The notes under the pieces were generated by a model that worked only from the letters and a program-made list of their open reading frames with translations, was not told the DNA's origin and ran no database searches. A DNA stretch of 64,000 bases from Tetradesmus obliquus (lineage: Eukaryota > Chlorophyta > Chlorophyceae > Sphaeropleales > Scenedesmaceae), in contig CP126192.1 in the NCBI GenBank assembly GCA_030272155.1, positions 8,466,501 to 8,530,500 on the forward strand, in the 5' to 3' direction. Positions 45,837 through 60,969 of the stretch are shown one piece after another; within the stretch, counting starts at the first letter, position 1, and the number at the start of each line of letters is the position of its first letter. A program made the position numbers and the translations under genes.

Positions 45837-48287
45837 GCACGTCACACAGCAGCCCGGCATCGCCTGCAGCGAGAGTGATGCATACACAGGTGAGGGTGGT
45901 GCAACATAGGTTGCGATGTGCAGCTCATCACATTGACAGGCAGGTCTAGCCAGACCTCTGCTTCTCAAGGGTTTGGACAAGACAAATGCACAATGCAGCT
46001 ACACACGCGTGTGATTGCTGCAGCTGGCGAGTTGCCAAGAGCGCAATACTGCTGCGCCAGTGCTGCTTTTATTTCCTTTTGTCTGCAGTCCCTTTCACAT
46101 GATGCGCAGCGCAGTGGATTTGACCAAACACGCATACATCAAATCAAACACAGGCACCACGCAGCCGGCTAAACGGCAGCACATCACAAACAGCAGCTGC
46201 CAGCGCTGGACCTTTGACTCCCAACAAACAAACAGCCAGCCGCCTCACCCTCTTGGAAGTCAGTCCTGCCGCAGCCGCGAATCAGCAGCGCGTCGCCCGT
46301 AAACACCAGGCCGGGTGAACCAGGGATGACTGGCGGCAGGTAGAAGGACTTGCAGCCGCTGGTGTGGCCGGGTGTGGCCAGCACACGAAGCTCCAGCGTG
46401 CCAAACTTGATGGTGTCGCCGTGCTGAAGCTGGATGTCTGCTGCAGCGCCGCTGTTGGCTGAGATGCTGCTCTTCACGCCTGGTCGCAGCGACTGCAGCG
46501 TCGGGTGGTGGCAGCAGCAGCCATCAGCAGACCATACACATGTGTCAGTAGTTGAAATGCTGCTCTTCACGCCTGGCCGCAGCGACCGCAATGTCAGGTG
46601 GCAGCAGCAGCAGCAGCAGCAGCATCAGCAGACCATACACATGTGTCAGTAGTTGAGATGATGCTCTTCACGCCTGGCCGCAACGACTGTACAAACAGGC
46701 AACAGCAGAGGCAGCAGACAATACACATGCATGACAGTTACAGATTGCTTCAGCAGCTTGTGATCAAGCGGCAGCAATCTGCTTTAGTGCGTGAGGTAAT
46801 CCACTGCATACGTGGCCTGGCAGCAGCACCTGACCAGCCAGTGTGCACCCGACGCTGCAGCCAAGCCACAGCAATCACGACGTGGAAATCCGCATCCGGG
46901 AAAACACATCTGCTTTACATGCAATCGGCAAACTCCTTGTGAACAGCCATGTGCTGCCCAGTGCAGCAGGCCTCACCTTAATCTTGCCGCTGCCAGTGAT
47001 GTGGTCTGCAGGAGACAGCAACAGCAGGGGTGGCAGCAGCAGTGTCTGGTTAGGCTCGGCAGGCAAGCAACCAGCAACACTGGTGCTACAGCGAAAACCA
47101 CAGGTGAATGGATGCAGACGATTGCTGCTGCCTGATAGCTAGCATGTCTCAGCTGGCTTCACGGCTGCCACCTAGTAGTACGTACCACTGGCCTGCTGTG
47201 CATGCAACTGACTGTGATACACATGTGAACACAAGGCGTTGCTGCAGAGACGTGCTGCCAGTGCTGCTGCACAGCGCCGTGCAAATGCCAACTCGATCCA
47301 AGCCTGCAGCAGCTGCACACAGAGAGACACCTGCTGACTGTCAACTGTCAAGTAACCAAGGTTAGCTGACAGGACCCACCCACCTGCGTGGCAGTGTGTG
47401 TTGGGTGTCTGCACCAGGTCAAGACCCAGCTCATCAATGATCTGCAGGTCACGCTCCACCTGCAGCAGCAGCAATAGCAGCAGAAGGCATGAAAATATGA
47501 TCTCAAATCTGCTGTGGGTGTACAACTGCTCAGGGGCCGCTGTACACCACAGCTGTATTGCACCGCTGTCTTTTCCAAGTAATTGCTCGTGTCTGTGGTG
47601 CTGGAGAGCCTCGATGCTGCATCCCCCTTGTCTAATGGGTTTGGCCAACTTCAAGCACAGGCATATCTTATCTGTTGTGCTGCTGCTCTTTCTGCTGTGC
47701 TACTGCTATGCACGCACATAGCTTTTGCATGCTCCACACTGCATGGCCCAGAAGCGCAGGAGCAGCACACTTGCTGCGATACTAATTTGCTGCTGTGCTA
47801 CTGCTGAGCTGCTGCAAACAGCTGCCCTCCAGCCCACGGCTCCTGGCGGGCAGCAGCAGCAGCAGCAGCTGGGGTAGGGTTTCCTGGCGCCTGTTGATGC
47901 CGTGCGCATCCTACCTGCTCCAGTACTGGGTCGATCAAGATGGCCTCTTTTGTCTCCGAACAAGCCAGCAGGTAGGTGTATGTGCTGCTGGCTGCATCAA
48001 ACAGCTGCCTGAAGATGAGTGCTGACACTGCATAAGCAAGGCAGTCAACAGCATGCAACGTCAGGAGCAGCGGGGTAAGGCGTGAAAGCATGGCATGCTT
48101 CGAGACGCCGGAGTGCGCCTGGGCGTAGAAATAGACGTCCACATCAGCCTTTGGCCCGTTGCATCGGTTTCGTTCAGTCCAAAGCTACATCATCATCACC
48201 ACGCGGGAACTCCGACACGCCCAGTGCTTCACCCGCTTGACGGTAAGCCGTGCTCTGTCTACCTTTTGCTGGTTTCTCACCTCCCAT
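44959..48287 (-). CDS. ETHE1-type persulfide dioxygenase (copy B, intact)
   Basis: Seven exons join in phase: 48287-48281, 48027-47915, 47459-47384, 47005-46977, 46492-46249, 45692-45604 and 45120-44959, giving 239 residues. The first coding exon is only seven bases, ATGGGAG. Metallo-beta-lactamase-fold ligands are visible: [35 protein letters not shown], and [24 protein letters not shown]. The GCGRTDF and the [12 protein letters not shown] ending separate ETHE1 from glyoxalase II. ETHE1 oxidises glutathione persulfide in mitochondria during sulfide and cysteine breakdown. I see no presequence before [13 protein letters not shown], so location is open. It is the downstream member of a tandem pair with copy A. 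Exons 5 and 6 have echoes. Confidence 0.92.
45405..45872 (-). repeat. Echoes on both sides of ETHE1-B exon 6
   Basis: Downstream copies of the 3' half ([14 protein letters not shown], donor gtgggt) end near 45508 and 45411. Upstream copies of the 5' half ([17 protein letters not shown] after tcag) lie at about 45737-45795 and 45840-45868. The upstream copies are separated by CAG/CAA runs. The downstream copies are separated by plain intron sequence. Confidence 0.92.
46545..46700 (-). repeat. Two echoes of ETHE1-B exon 5, 5' half
   Basis: Copies of [11 protein letters not shown] (46592-46548 and about 46688-46650) lie upstream of exon 5 (46492), with the farther reading [15 protein letters not shown]. 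A CAG run at 46600-46626 separates them. Confidence 0.88.
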
Positions 48288-49359
48288 GGTCGCTCCTCTT
48301 TGCAGAACTTGCTCCACTTCCACGGTTGTAGTTGCTGCTGCTAGACACGTGTGCAAATTATTGCGTTCAATAATCTATTCAATCCTGGAGTTCTGTATAC
48401 TGCATGTGTGACCTTTGGGCCTTTGCTGTTGCACACTTTCGCCGTTCCAAGCAACTTCAGCACTCTAACAATGCGCTGGGGGCAGCTCTTGCCAGCTGTC
48501 AGAGCCGTTGGTTGCTTCAATGATATCATGGAGTTTAATTGGAGTGTAATAGCTGGTGCTGACAGCCCACAAATGCTTTGACACTTACTGGCAGTAGCAG
48601 GTGCTGCTGTAGCAAAGTCCCTACGCCTAATAGGCGTGGCGTGCAACCCAGGAAACGGTACTCAGATCTGTAGGCTGCATGCAGTGCATTAAACCTGTAT
48701 GGACCTCTGGCAGAATACCAGGCTAACTTAACTGACACTTGCCCTCACACTTGCATCATGTGGGCGGTTCCATCAGAGCCTCACTAGAGTCGAATCTTGG
48801 CCCTGCTGGAGAGCAGCAGTACCATGGCGCGATGACCACAAGTACCAGAAGCTGCACATACACAATATCGATGTCTTGAGTGACGGCTATAACGGCTGAA
48901 CAATCATGGTACGGCTGATATCAGCCAACTTGGTGGTTCTATAGAACCAAAGCGCTGCCCAGCTCTGCTGGGCAGGCAAAGCCACAAGTGCTTTTTGCTA
49001 TGCCTGGTTTTCCAAAAAAACCAGCGCTGTTCGCCTTTGTAGCAAAGGTAAGCACTCAGTGACTGCTGCCCTTACACTCCATTCCGTTTCGCATCTTGTT
49101 CTGCAACACAACACCTTGATGCTTGATATCTGGTTTGGTTCTAATAGTAAATGGCAGCCTGCCAGGCCCTGCAAGCCCACACTGCTGTTCTGCAAGCTGC
49201 AGCAGTTTGACTCTGTGTCCCACTTGGCACAAGGGCCACCTGGCACAGCCGCTTAGCATAAGCATCATGCGCATTCAGTGCATGCTGCACTCACCCTGCT
49301 GCGCTGAACTTGCTGCACTAGCAGCAGCACCCATCCTGATTGCCGCGCCTATCAACTAT
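48288..49359. other. Spacer between the ETHE1 paralogs
   Basis: Contains the promoter of copy B and the 3' UTR of copy A. On the minus strand a TGTAA, the usual chlorophyte polyadenylation signal, occurs at 49077-49073, about 285 bases after the copy A stop. No further coding evidence. Confidence 0.45.
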
Positions 49360-52428
<3,069 letters not shown>

Positions 52429-53425
52429 TCTTGCTGGCTTTCTATGAAAGATTTGATAAAGCTGCAAAGGTGTCGAGCACGTTTATAAAGCACTTGCTTG
52501 ATGCGCATGCACTTTTGTGCAAGTGTGACTGGAGACAAACCGAACTGATGTCAGCCACGTGTAAGTTCCGTGTTCCGGTCTGTTCCAAGCACTACAGTGC
52601 GGCATCAGATTGTTGTAGAGACAGCAATATGCTTCATAGTCTGAATGTTACACGCTGCCAACATCTGGTGGTGCCACACCCCAACAGCACCAGCTAGGGC
52701 TCCCATAACCTGGGATGGTTTTGTCTTCTCAGCAAGAGCTGCGGATGCATAGCTCCACCACAGAACAACACTCGCTATGGTTAGAAATGTTATAACACTC
52801 GCTTGCTGCAACCACAGCACAGCAACTCAACCTCCCTCCATGCACTCAAAACAGCCCTGTACCAGAGCAAAACCTGCAACATGTCACATGCTGTGCCTGC
52901 CGTCTCGCGCTGCAGTGTGTCTGCAACTCAGGCACTATAGTACACGATATATGTGACATAACACACATCAATGTGCATGAAATGAAGGGCAAGAGGCTGC
53001 AGCTGAGCACCTCTGCCTGATTCTTGTCGGCACACGCCGTTGCACACACCACTCATACGTGCAAAAAAAGACAGCCCTGTGTCATGTCATGCGAAGGGCT
53101 ATGCACACTATGCGGTGTGGATGTCTCAGGAAACCACCCCCTAACCAACTGCCTAACGCTCCCCACTCCTGCCGCCTACACTACCCATCCAGCCAGCCCG
53201 CAGTACCCGCTGCCAGCACACAGTCCCAGCTGCCACGATCAGCCAACCAACACACACACCAATGCCGCAGATTCTGCTGCCCAGTACACACACGCGCAAC
53301 AGCAGTCGCTGACCAAATCCGATGCAGCAGCAACTCTGCTGTGTCAACAACCCTCAGCCGTATGCACGGCCGCTCGCAATGCAGCAACATCACCAGCACA
53401 GCATGAAACCTGCCTGCCGAGTCGC
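52429..53425. other. Region between ETHE1-A promoter and LCIB 3' end
   Basis: No credible exon. A minus-strand TGTAA at 52650-52646 lies about 780 bases after the LCIB stop and is a candidate polyadenylation signal. The promoter of ETHE1-A should also lie here. Confidence 0.45.
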
Positions 53426-55954
53426 TTAGTTGCCGTGGCCGTTGCCTGCGGTCAGGAAGCTGGCCCTGGGCTTGGACACCAGCCGCTGGAACAGGTAGCT
53501 GGAGGGAATCTGCTGCAGGGTGCTGCTGGCGCCGCCGGTGTAGCTGGCAGCTGCATCATAATCCTGGCTGCCGCTGGGAGAGATGCCCATGCTGCTGCTG
53601 GCCAGCAGGTTCAGCATGCGGGGAGTCACCTGGGGGATCTGGCTCAGGTCCAAATGAGTGGCCACGCCGTTGACCACAGCGTACACGGATGCTGGGGCAA
53701 CGAACTCCATGGAGTAGGAGTTGGGGTCGTCCAGGTTGCGGGCCCAGTTGTGGATCTGCACGCCGGTCACGACTGCGTAGTCAGCCTTGGAGGTGTCCAC
53801 GGCCTTGCTGATCAGCTTCTCCAGGTCCTGCGAGAGATAAGAAAGAAGCAGCAGCAGCATACACGCGTCAGATGCTGGGCATGTGGAGCAGGTCAGCCAG
53901 CTGTGCTGCAAACAGCGCTACCTGCCCATACAGTACAACACATGCTATGCCGCACTGCTGCTGCAAAAGCCTCCTAACCAAGACCCGACAGTCCGGACTG
54001 AGCAAAACAGCCCAACAACACAGCAGATGCAGCAAGTACAACTAACAAGAACAGCCGCGCAGCCGCACTCACCGCGCTGATGGTGCGCTCTGCTGCCTTG
54101 GTGATGTCGGCGAGGCCGAAGTTGTCATCCACGTTGAGGCCCTCCTCCTTCATCTTGTTCATCATGCGCGCCTTCAGGATGGAGTACTCCGGGTCCTCAT
54201 CGTCGTGCACGCCTGCAGGCACCACAAGCACATCAGAAGTCAGCAAGTGGTGAGCGGTTTAATGTAGTACAAGCTAAGCCAGCGTAGCACGCACAGGGGA
54301 CAGGAGCAGCGCAGGCACGTCTGCCGACACTGCACTGGCAGCTGCACACAAAGTACAAGCAACTGCCACTGCAGATCACAATAGACAGCACAGCAGCCAA
54401 GCCAGCAGCCAAGCAGCAGCAGCAGCAGCGCCCACCTGGGATAGCGAAGCTGCGGCCGAGGCCGTCTGCCTTGACCTCGTTCAGGCACTTGGCCAGCGCG
54501 CCGCACGCGCAGGACTTCTTGGCGCGGCCGGGGCGGCTGATGGCGCCCACGTCTCCTACCTCGTCAATGCCGATGTGGGGGAAGGAGAAGAACACGTAGC
54601 GCTCGCGGCCGGTGCCCTGCAAATTTGAACATGTTGATGAGAGGCAAGCTGTGTTCAGAGGTTGCAGGATGGCGCAGGACAGGCTGCGTCTGCTGTGCAG
54701 GCATGAGGCAGGCTGTTGCACAAGCTAGGCTCGCAGTCGCACCACAAGAGCATGAGCATGATAGCAGCAGCAACATGAGCATATTAGCAGCAGCAGCAGC
54801 AGCAGTCAGGAACTCACCGAGCAGACTGGTGCGTGGCTGAGGCCTGCTTTGAAGCCTGTCACGCCGCAGGTGATGACGCCGCCCAGGCCGTTCACGTTGA
54901 AGGAGCCGCCCCACACAGTCTCAATCTTGTCCTTGAGCACGGCAGTCACCTCGTCACGGCACAGGTTTGTCACGGCTGTATAGGGAAGAAGCAAAAGGGA
55001 ATGGGCAGGACGGCGCGGGAGCAGGAAGTAATGTCAGCAAGGGTAGGTGCAAATGCGCTGGATGTTGTGAAAGCTGGCGGGCGCAAGGATAAGGCAAAGA
55101 TGCAAGCAAACAGCAGCAGGCAGTAAGCAAAACGGACAGCAGAGATCGCAGAAGCTGGATGAAGGAGAGCAGCAGCTCGAGCAAACAGCAGCAGGTGATG
55201 CCTCACCGATGGTGTTGTCACCAGTGAAGCCAAAGTAGCACAGCGCCACCTCCACGCGGGCAATGAAGTCATCCACGCCCAGGGCAGATGGGAAGTGCTT
55301 CAGCACGCTGGCGTAGCGGTTGTTCAGGTCCCCAGGGGTGGGGCGGGCGATGGGCTGTGCTGGCAGGGGGCGGGCAGCCTGGGCCATCTGCTTGGGCACC
55401 AGGGCGTTGGCGCCGTTGCCGTTGCTGCCGTTGTTCTGCACCACAGCCACGCTCTGTGTGCGCCAGTTGGAGTGGTAGCTGCTGGCGCGCACTGTGACTG
55501 CCTTCCTGCTGACGCGGGCAGCCTGCAGGAAAGGCAGCAGCAGGTGGTGGCAGGGGGTGTGAGAGGAGGGTGGCATGCACCAGGTCAGGCTGCTGCTGCA
55601 GCAGCTGTGGCTGGTGTAGCTGGGCATGAGCAGCAGGCGTCCGAGGCAGGCTGAAGCCCTCGCAGCATCGCTGGGGAGTTGCTAAGAATGTAGCAGGTGG
55701 TAGACAGCGCTGCAGCTGTGCATGGCGCTGCTGCTGCCTGCTTCGTACTATCTGCGGGAAAGCTCGCATGCTATAAACGATCCGAGGCACTGTTTTGCTG
55801 GCACATAAGCCTCTAAAAAGGCAAAAGGATTCTGCTCCGAGATTGAACTGGCGCTGCGAGACGCCACTGCGCATGTTCTCACCTTGGCACCGCAGCAGGT
55901 GCATGCGCCCTTGCATGTGCCCTGCTTCATGCCAGCCTTCATCTTCAGTGCCAT
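53426..55954 (-). CDS. LCIB: LCIB/LCIC-family low-CO2-inducible plastid protein (beta-carbonic-anhydrase-like)
   Basis: Six exons join in phase: 55954-55883, 55522-55207, 54975-54818, 54616-54436, 54212-54073 and 53827-53426, giving 422 residues (Chlamydomonas LCIB is of similar length). The N-terminus is rich in Lys, Ala, Ser and Arg with few acids, ending near SRKAVTVRASS, as in chloroplast transit peptides. Family motifs: RYASVLKHFPSALGVDDFI; FGFTGDNTI; NLCRDEVT; WGGSFNVNGLGG; YVFFSFPHIGIDEVG; ISRPGR; SCACGAL. The Cys of CRDE, His of FPHIGID and Cys of the CACGAL block are in the places of the zinc site of LCIB-type carbonic anhydrases. In Chlamydomonas the protein surrounds the pyrenoid and recaptures leaking CO2. 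LCIB versus LCIC assignment is not settled by reading. Its introns hold no exon echoes that I could see. It faces LCIA. Confidence 0.9.
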
Positions 55955-58668
55955 CTGTGCTGCTGCTGTAGTGGAATTGAGCTGTGGAACGGGTGCGTGA
56001 AGGCACTCACGGGCAGAACAGCTGTGTGCGAGGATTGACGGGTGAACTGCCTTGTAACTGCTCTGCGAGTGCAGGAATAGGTGCGGCAGCAAGCGAGTGT
56101 GCATTGGAAGTGCCTGGCGTGCTGTAAATAGTCCCTGCCTGCGAGGGGTAGGAGTTATTGTAGTTTCCTAAAACTATACCACGAGCGATGCGTGCCCAAT
56201 GCATGTAAAAATCCCACGGAAAATCATAATATGTGTTTTAAAGGCATTCAAGAAAGGCGATCAGCAGATGGTGCAGACGTCGCACTTGGGCATCAGCTGA
56301 CCCCGCCCAGCTGGCGGGCACCAGCGCCAATGCAATTTGCCGGTGTCCACATTGTCTGTGTGCCTTTTCTAAGTGCTGATCAACAGGTGGGTTTTGCAGT
56401 TGTGATGATCAGTTGATGAGCACCAGATGTTGTGCACACAAGCAGACACAACGATGACGCACAGACCGTCTGCAATGTCAGGCCAGGCCCTGCAGGAGGA
56501 AGTGACTCAACAGGTTGTGTGCGGCATGCTGTTGCTTATGTTGCAACAATAGGTTAAATTCCTCTTAATTACTTGCATTTGAGATTGTATCATGCTGAAG
56601 TACAACATCCTGCAGCGCTAAGCATGTAATTCACAGTGCAGAGCAGCGCCAGGCAGGCCGGAGTCGCCTTGAACACAGCACGCCATATCATTATGCCAGC
56701 GGCCACGTGAGTCTTGAACACGAGTGCGGCAGGCCTGTCTGATTTGTTTGTAAGCAGCAGACCGTCAGGCGCCTTCCTTTGTTTGCGGGATTACTAATCC
56801 CGTGAAGGAACAGTCTCCAGTAGCAATGTAATGCTCGCCTTTTCCTGATGATTGTGCGTAAACTTTGCGTGGAGTAGGACTCTATGGAGGTCAGCTGCAC
56901 ACAAGAGTAAGGCTGCCGACCTGGGTTCCTCGGGCGTGCACGTAACAGGATGCCAACAACCCCGAACAGGATGACCAGTGGTGAGCACTGCATGGCACGT
57001 TGCTAGCGCTGCGCACGCTAGCGACAAGTGCAGCAGGCCCGCAGGCCTGCCGGCGCCACAGCGCCGGCATACCCCTCTAAATCGCTTTGTTTGTTTCCTC
57101 AGTGGCCGGAGCGGCGCCTGTGCGCCGGCAGTTATCACAGCACTAGACGCGCTGCGTCTCTCAAGGCAGCGTTTACACACAGCACACCCTCTGGTGCAAA
57201 CGCAACTCAAGCACAGTAAGGCCAGCAGCCGTGATATACCAGCTGACAGGAATTGTGTGTAACCGTGTGTATCAGGCGACAAGCAAAAGGCTTCTGGACT
57301 TTGTGAAATCTGTCATGACAGCATGATGGTGGCGGTCACTGCCATGCTGACCACCCCGTTGCAGGCCGTGCATTCACCTTTGCAAAGCATCACCACAGCC
57401 ATAACTTGGCTGCTTGCAACTGCAAATGCTGAGGCAACCCCAAGTGAGTCGCTTGTGCTGGCAGCCATCTCTTGTCAGGGCATATGTTAAAAACTATGCT
57501 GTGAAAGTGCAGACCAGGGGTGACTTCTAGCTCGTAAATGAGCCACAGAGAGACACGTCTTGAGCCTCAGAACCACAGAGAGACACGTGGCGTCTGTTGG
57601 CTGTAACCCTAAGACAGCGACTGGCCCAGTTGTCGGCCTAGTTGTCGCAGTCGGCAGAGCTACTTGCATGACGTACACCTGTGCACCCCACTGGGCCAGT
57701 ACGGAAGGTAGGGCACACACTACGCAAAATCATATGTGTAATATGTTCTCGCTTATTGGGTCCTTGCAATGAGCGTTAACAACAGTTGCAGGCCCTTATC
57801 CACAAGAGACTCGAGTGCATGTGAATTTGCATGTGCATGGTCTGACCATGATGGTTGACAATGCAGCCACTCATCCAGTCTGAAATTCTGGCTGCGCGAC
57901 CGTCTGAGCAACAGTAGGATTTGCAGTGCCTGCAATGCTGAATTGTAGCAGTGCGTGGTCAGGCCCTGACTGTTACTGTCTGCACAGGCGCTGAAGCCCG
58001 CAAACAGCCACCCGGTGGGTCGTTGCACTTCGAAGGCTTACATGTACAGCACACTTGCACGTATCCAATGAATACACTGTTCAACAACACACGTGGAAAA
58101 AATGATATGTCAATTTTTGTTGAAGGCCTTTAGCAGCACGTGTCTGCAAGGCAGTTGGCCCTTTGCCAAGGGCCCAGTGCAGCAGGTCATGGCGTTGTAG
58201 ACTCTTCGGTTATGCCCAAGGCGGGAGAAAGCCAGCGGCAGGAATTGCGGGCTACTGAAGGCGTTGTTAATTTCTTTGATCTTTGAACGTTTTTGAGCGG
58301 ACTTCTGCCAGTTGGAGGTGTGTTACAATAGTAGGAGAGTTTTTAGGAGGTGTTGGATGAACGTAACCTGCTGTATATCTTGTCCGATCTCGTCGAAACG
58401 TTAACAGAACGCTCACCTACACATCTGCGCCTGTTGCCAAGGTACGCACGCCCCTGGAAGCAGCAACTTGAGCAAGAGTTCCTCGCTGCACAGGACAGCC
58501 CTCATTCGGTTCAGCTACTTCTGATATACACTTTATTGCTGACAGTGGCATCTATAGGACTGCGTTCTGTGTTCGTGGTCGCCCACACGGGCTGAATTGA
58601 AGTGCACCCTACCACCTTGCAGGTGCCTCAGCGGAGCTGCAATTCCTCGCACAAACACAGCAGCAACC
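55955..58668. promoter_or_regulatory. Divergent intergenic region between LCIB and LCIA
   Basis: About 2.7 kb lie between the two start codons, so promoters and 5' UTRs of both low-CO2 genes are here. Notable pieces are a GC-rich palindromic patch at 57025-57070 (gcaggcctgccggcgcc) and a duplicated cacagagagacacgt at 57544-57588. I see no coding gene. Low-CO2 enhancer-like matches are no more frequent than chance. Confidence 0.6.
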
Positions 58669-60969
58669 ATGCAGGCCCTCAAGGTCAGGTCCAGCGCTCC
58701 TACCCTGCAGCGCAGGGCTGCAGCAGTGCCCAGCGTGAGGCGTTCGCCTCTGCTGGTTCGCGCTCAGGCTGGTGAGTGTGCGATCGCACAGGCGAACAAC
58801 TCTGCACGCCAGCAGAGCTCAGCGTCTCAATATGCTAATGCTTAGCATCCTTCCTGGGGTGCTTAGCTGCAGGCAGGCCACAGTAGCCCATGTCCTACTC
58901 AGCCTGGCTGGCAGTACCAGCCAGCAAGCAGCAGCTGTCAGCAAGCCCAGTTCAAACTTGACCCCTTCAGCTGCTGCCCTTGTCTCCTGCAGTGTCTCTG
59001 GGCCAGACCGTCACTGCCAACGGCAACGGCGCCATCACCTCTGCACAGCCCATCCAGGTGGACGTGAATGTGCCACAGCCAAAGCCAGAGCTGCTGGGCC
59101 CAGTTGAGGCCTACCAGTATGTGGCCTATGATGGCGCCAAGAAGGCAGCCATGACTCCCTTCAAGACCTTCGTGATGGCGCTGTATGCCGGCGCGTACAT
59201 CGCGTTTGGTGGCTTCCTGGGCCTGACTGTGTGCAACGGCTGCCCAGGTGAGACGCGCAGCCAGCTGGTGTCCGAACTGCGCGCCAGCTGCCATGATAGG
59301 TTTCCACACCCCATTCACTGCCCGCTGCAGCAACACACAGCTTGCACTCTTTTCAAATGGGAAGGACACATCTTGTTCTTTAATTGTCCCTCTCCGCAGC
59401 GCTGATGGCCGCCAGCCCGGGCCTGGCCAAGCTGCTGCAGCACAGCAGCCAACACGTCCTTGCAAGCCTGCCACTAACAAACACGCGTGTCCGTTGTGGC
59501 CTTTGTCCCTGCAGCGCTGGTGGCCGCCAACCCCGGCCTTGCCAAGCTGCTGTTTGCGCTGGTCTTCCCTGTGGGCCTGACCATGAACACGCTGCACGGC
59601 ACCGAGCTCTTCACCGGCAACACCATGAAGCTGCCTGCTGCCATCTATGAGGGCAAGACCAACATGGCCGGCCTCATCAAGAACTGGTTCTGGAGCTACT
59701 CCGGTGCGCTGCTGCGCATTTATGCTGAGACTGCGATGAACATGCGGCTGTCAGCTTTCATGTTGCTGTGTGCGGCGGTGTGATGGGTCGAGCGGAGCGA
59801 CTGCTGTAGCTGCGCCAGTTCTTTGTCAAGTATGATGGCTGTGCTTTTGCTGCATCCTGCAAATAGTAATTGATTAGGCAGCTGTTCGGCTTCTTTCCTT
59901 TGCCTGTGTCTCACCACCTCGCTGCTGCTGCTGCTGTGCATCCTTCCTGCAGGCAACTTTGTGGGCAGCCTGCTGTTTGTGGCTGCCGTGGTGGCCAGCG
60001 GCGTGCTCGCACAGGGTGCAGTGTACCCCATCAAGACCGCCATGTACAAGGCATCCCTGCCCTGGGGCCAGGCCTTCATCCGTGCCATCCTGGCCAACTG
60101 GCTGGTGTGCGTGGCTGTGTGGAACGCTGGCGCCGCCAGCACCCTGCCAGGCAAGGTGCTGGGCATCTGGCCTCCCATTGCTGCCTTCGTGGCCATCGGC
60201 CTGGAGCACAGCGTGGCCAACATGTGAGTGGCTGCAAGCATTGCGCTGTGTGATTCTGGTTTTACATAGACTGCTGGCCACTGCACAGGCTGAGCAGCGT
60301 GCCCAGACGAGATGTTGATAACATAGTAGTGATTTTGGCACAGCATTTGTGTGGGTCTTGCGGGGACATAGCCTTGCAAGACACACACCCAACCGAGCAA
60401 GCAAGCAACATGCACGTTGTGCTTCTGCAGACCCTGTACTCTTTATACTGCTGCTGACTGTGTCTCCTTGCTGCTGCTGCTGCTGGCTGCAGGTTCCTGA
60501 TCCCTCTGGGCATTGCGCTGGGCGCTGAGCTGACCTTCAGCCAGTTCATCTTCCAGAACCTCATCCCCGTGACGCTGGGCAACATCGTGGGCGGCCTCGT
60601 GTTCATGGTCAGCGCTGCTGCTGCTGCTTGCCGACTGCTGAAGCTGCAGCTGTGTAGTGGTACAAGTGGCGTGTGTGCTTTAAATATTAGCCAGAGAGCA
60701 GCGCTGGGTTGCAGGACGCAGTGGAAAGCAGCAGCTGAGGATGGGGTGACTGCAGCTGCTGCAAAAGTTGCGCACGTGCTGTGTGTGCGGTGTTGCCAGA
60801 GTCAACAGAGTGGCATAGCGCTCGCCGTGGCAATCAACCTCCGGCGCTATATACATTATTTCTGACTGGATGCTGTCCTGCCTCTTTTGCATTGCAGGGC
60901 ACCGCCAGCAGCATCTTCTACGGTGCCATGGGCGGCGCCAAGAAGATGTCCGAGGCTGCTGCTCACTAA
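58669..60969 (+). CDS. LCIA: LCIA/NAR1-type plastid bicarbonate/nitrite channel (FNT family)
   Basis: Six exons join in phase: 58669-58771, 58993-59247, 59515-59703, 59953-60223, 60493-60607 and 60898-60969, giving 334 residues, nearly the length of Chlamydomonas LCIA (NAR1.2). The N-terminus ([20 protein letters not shown]...[11 protein letters not shown]) is a clear chloroplast transit peptide. Formate/nitrite transporter features: [21 protein letters not shown] helix, [19 protein letters not shown] loop, NWFWSYSGN, the second half [25 protein letters not shown] and [13 protein letters not shown]. These match FNT pore helices and the conserved broken-helix loops. In Chlamydomonas LCIA lets bicarbonate into the stroma under low CO2. 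A nitrite role (as in NAR1.1) remains possible. The donor of exon 5 is the unusual gtcagc. Confidence 0.93.
59398..59440 (+). repeat. Echo of LCIA exon 3, 5' half
   Basis: After cgcag the copy encodes [13 protein letters not shown], matching [13 protein letters not shown] at the exon 3 start (59515). It is the only echo I saw in this gene. Its acceptor is intact, but use of it would shift into unrelated sequence. Confidence 0.92.

Noticed and set aside
55955..58668. Low-CO2 enhancer-like GANTTNC matches between LCIB and LCIA
   Set aside because: I saw matches such as gatttgc near 57917 and gaattgc near 58239, but a motif this loose is expected about five times in 2.7 kb by chance.
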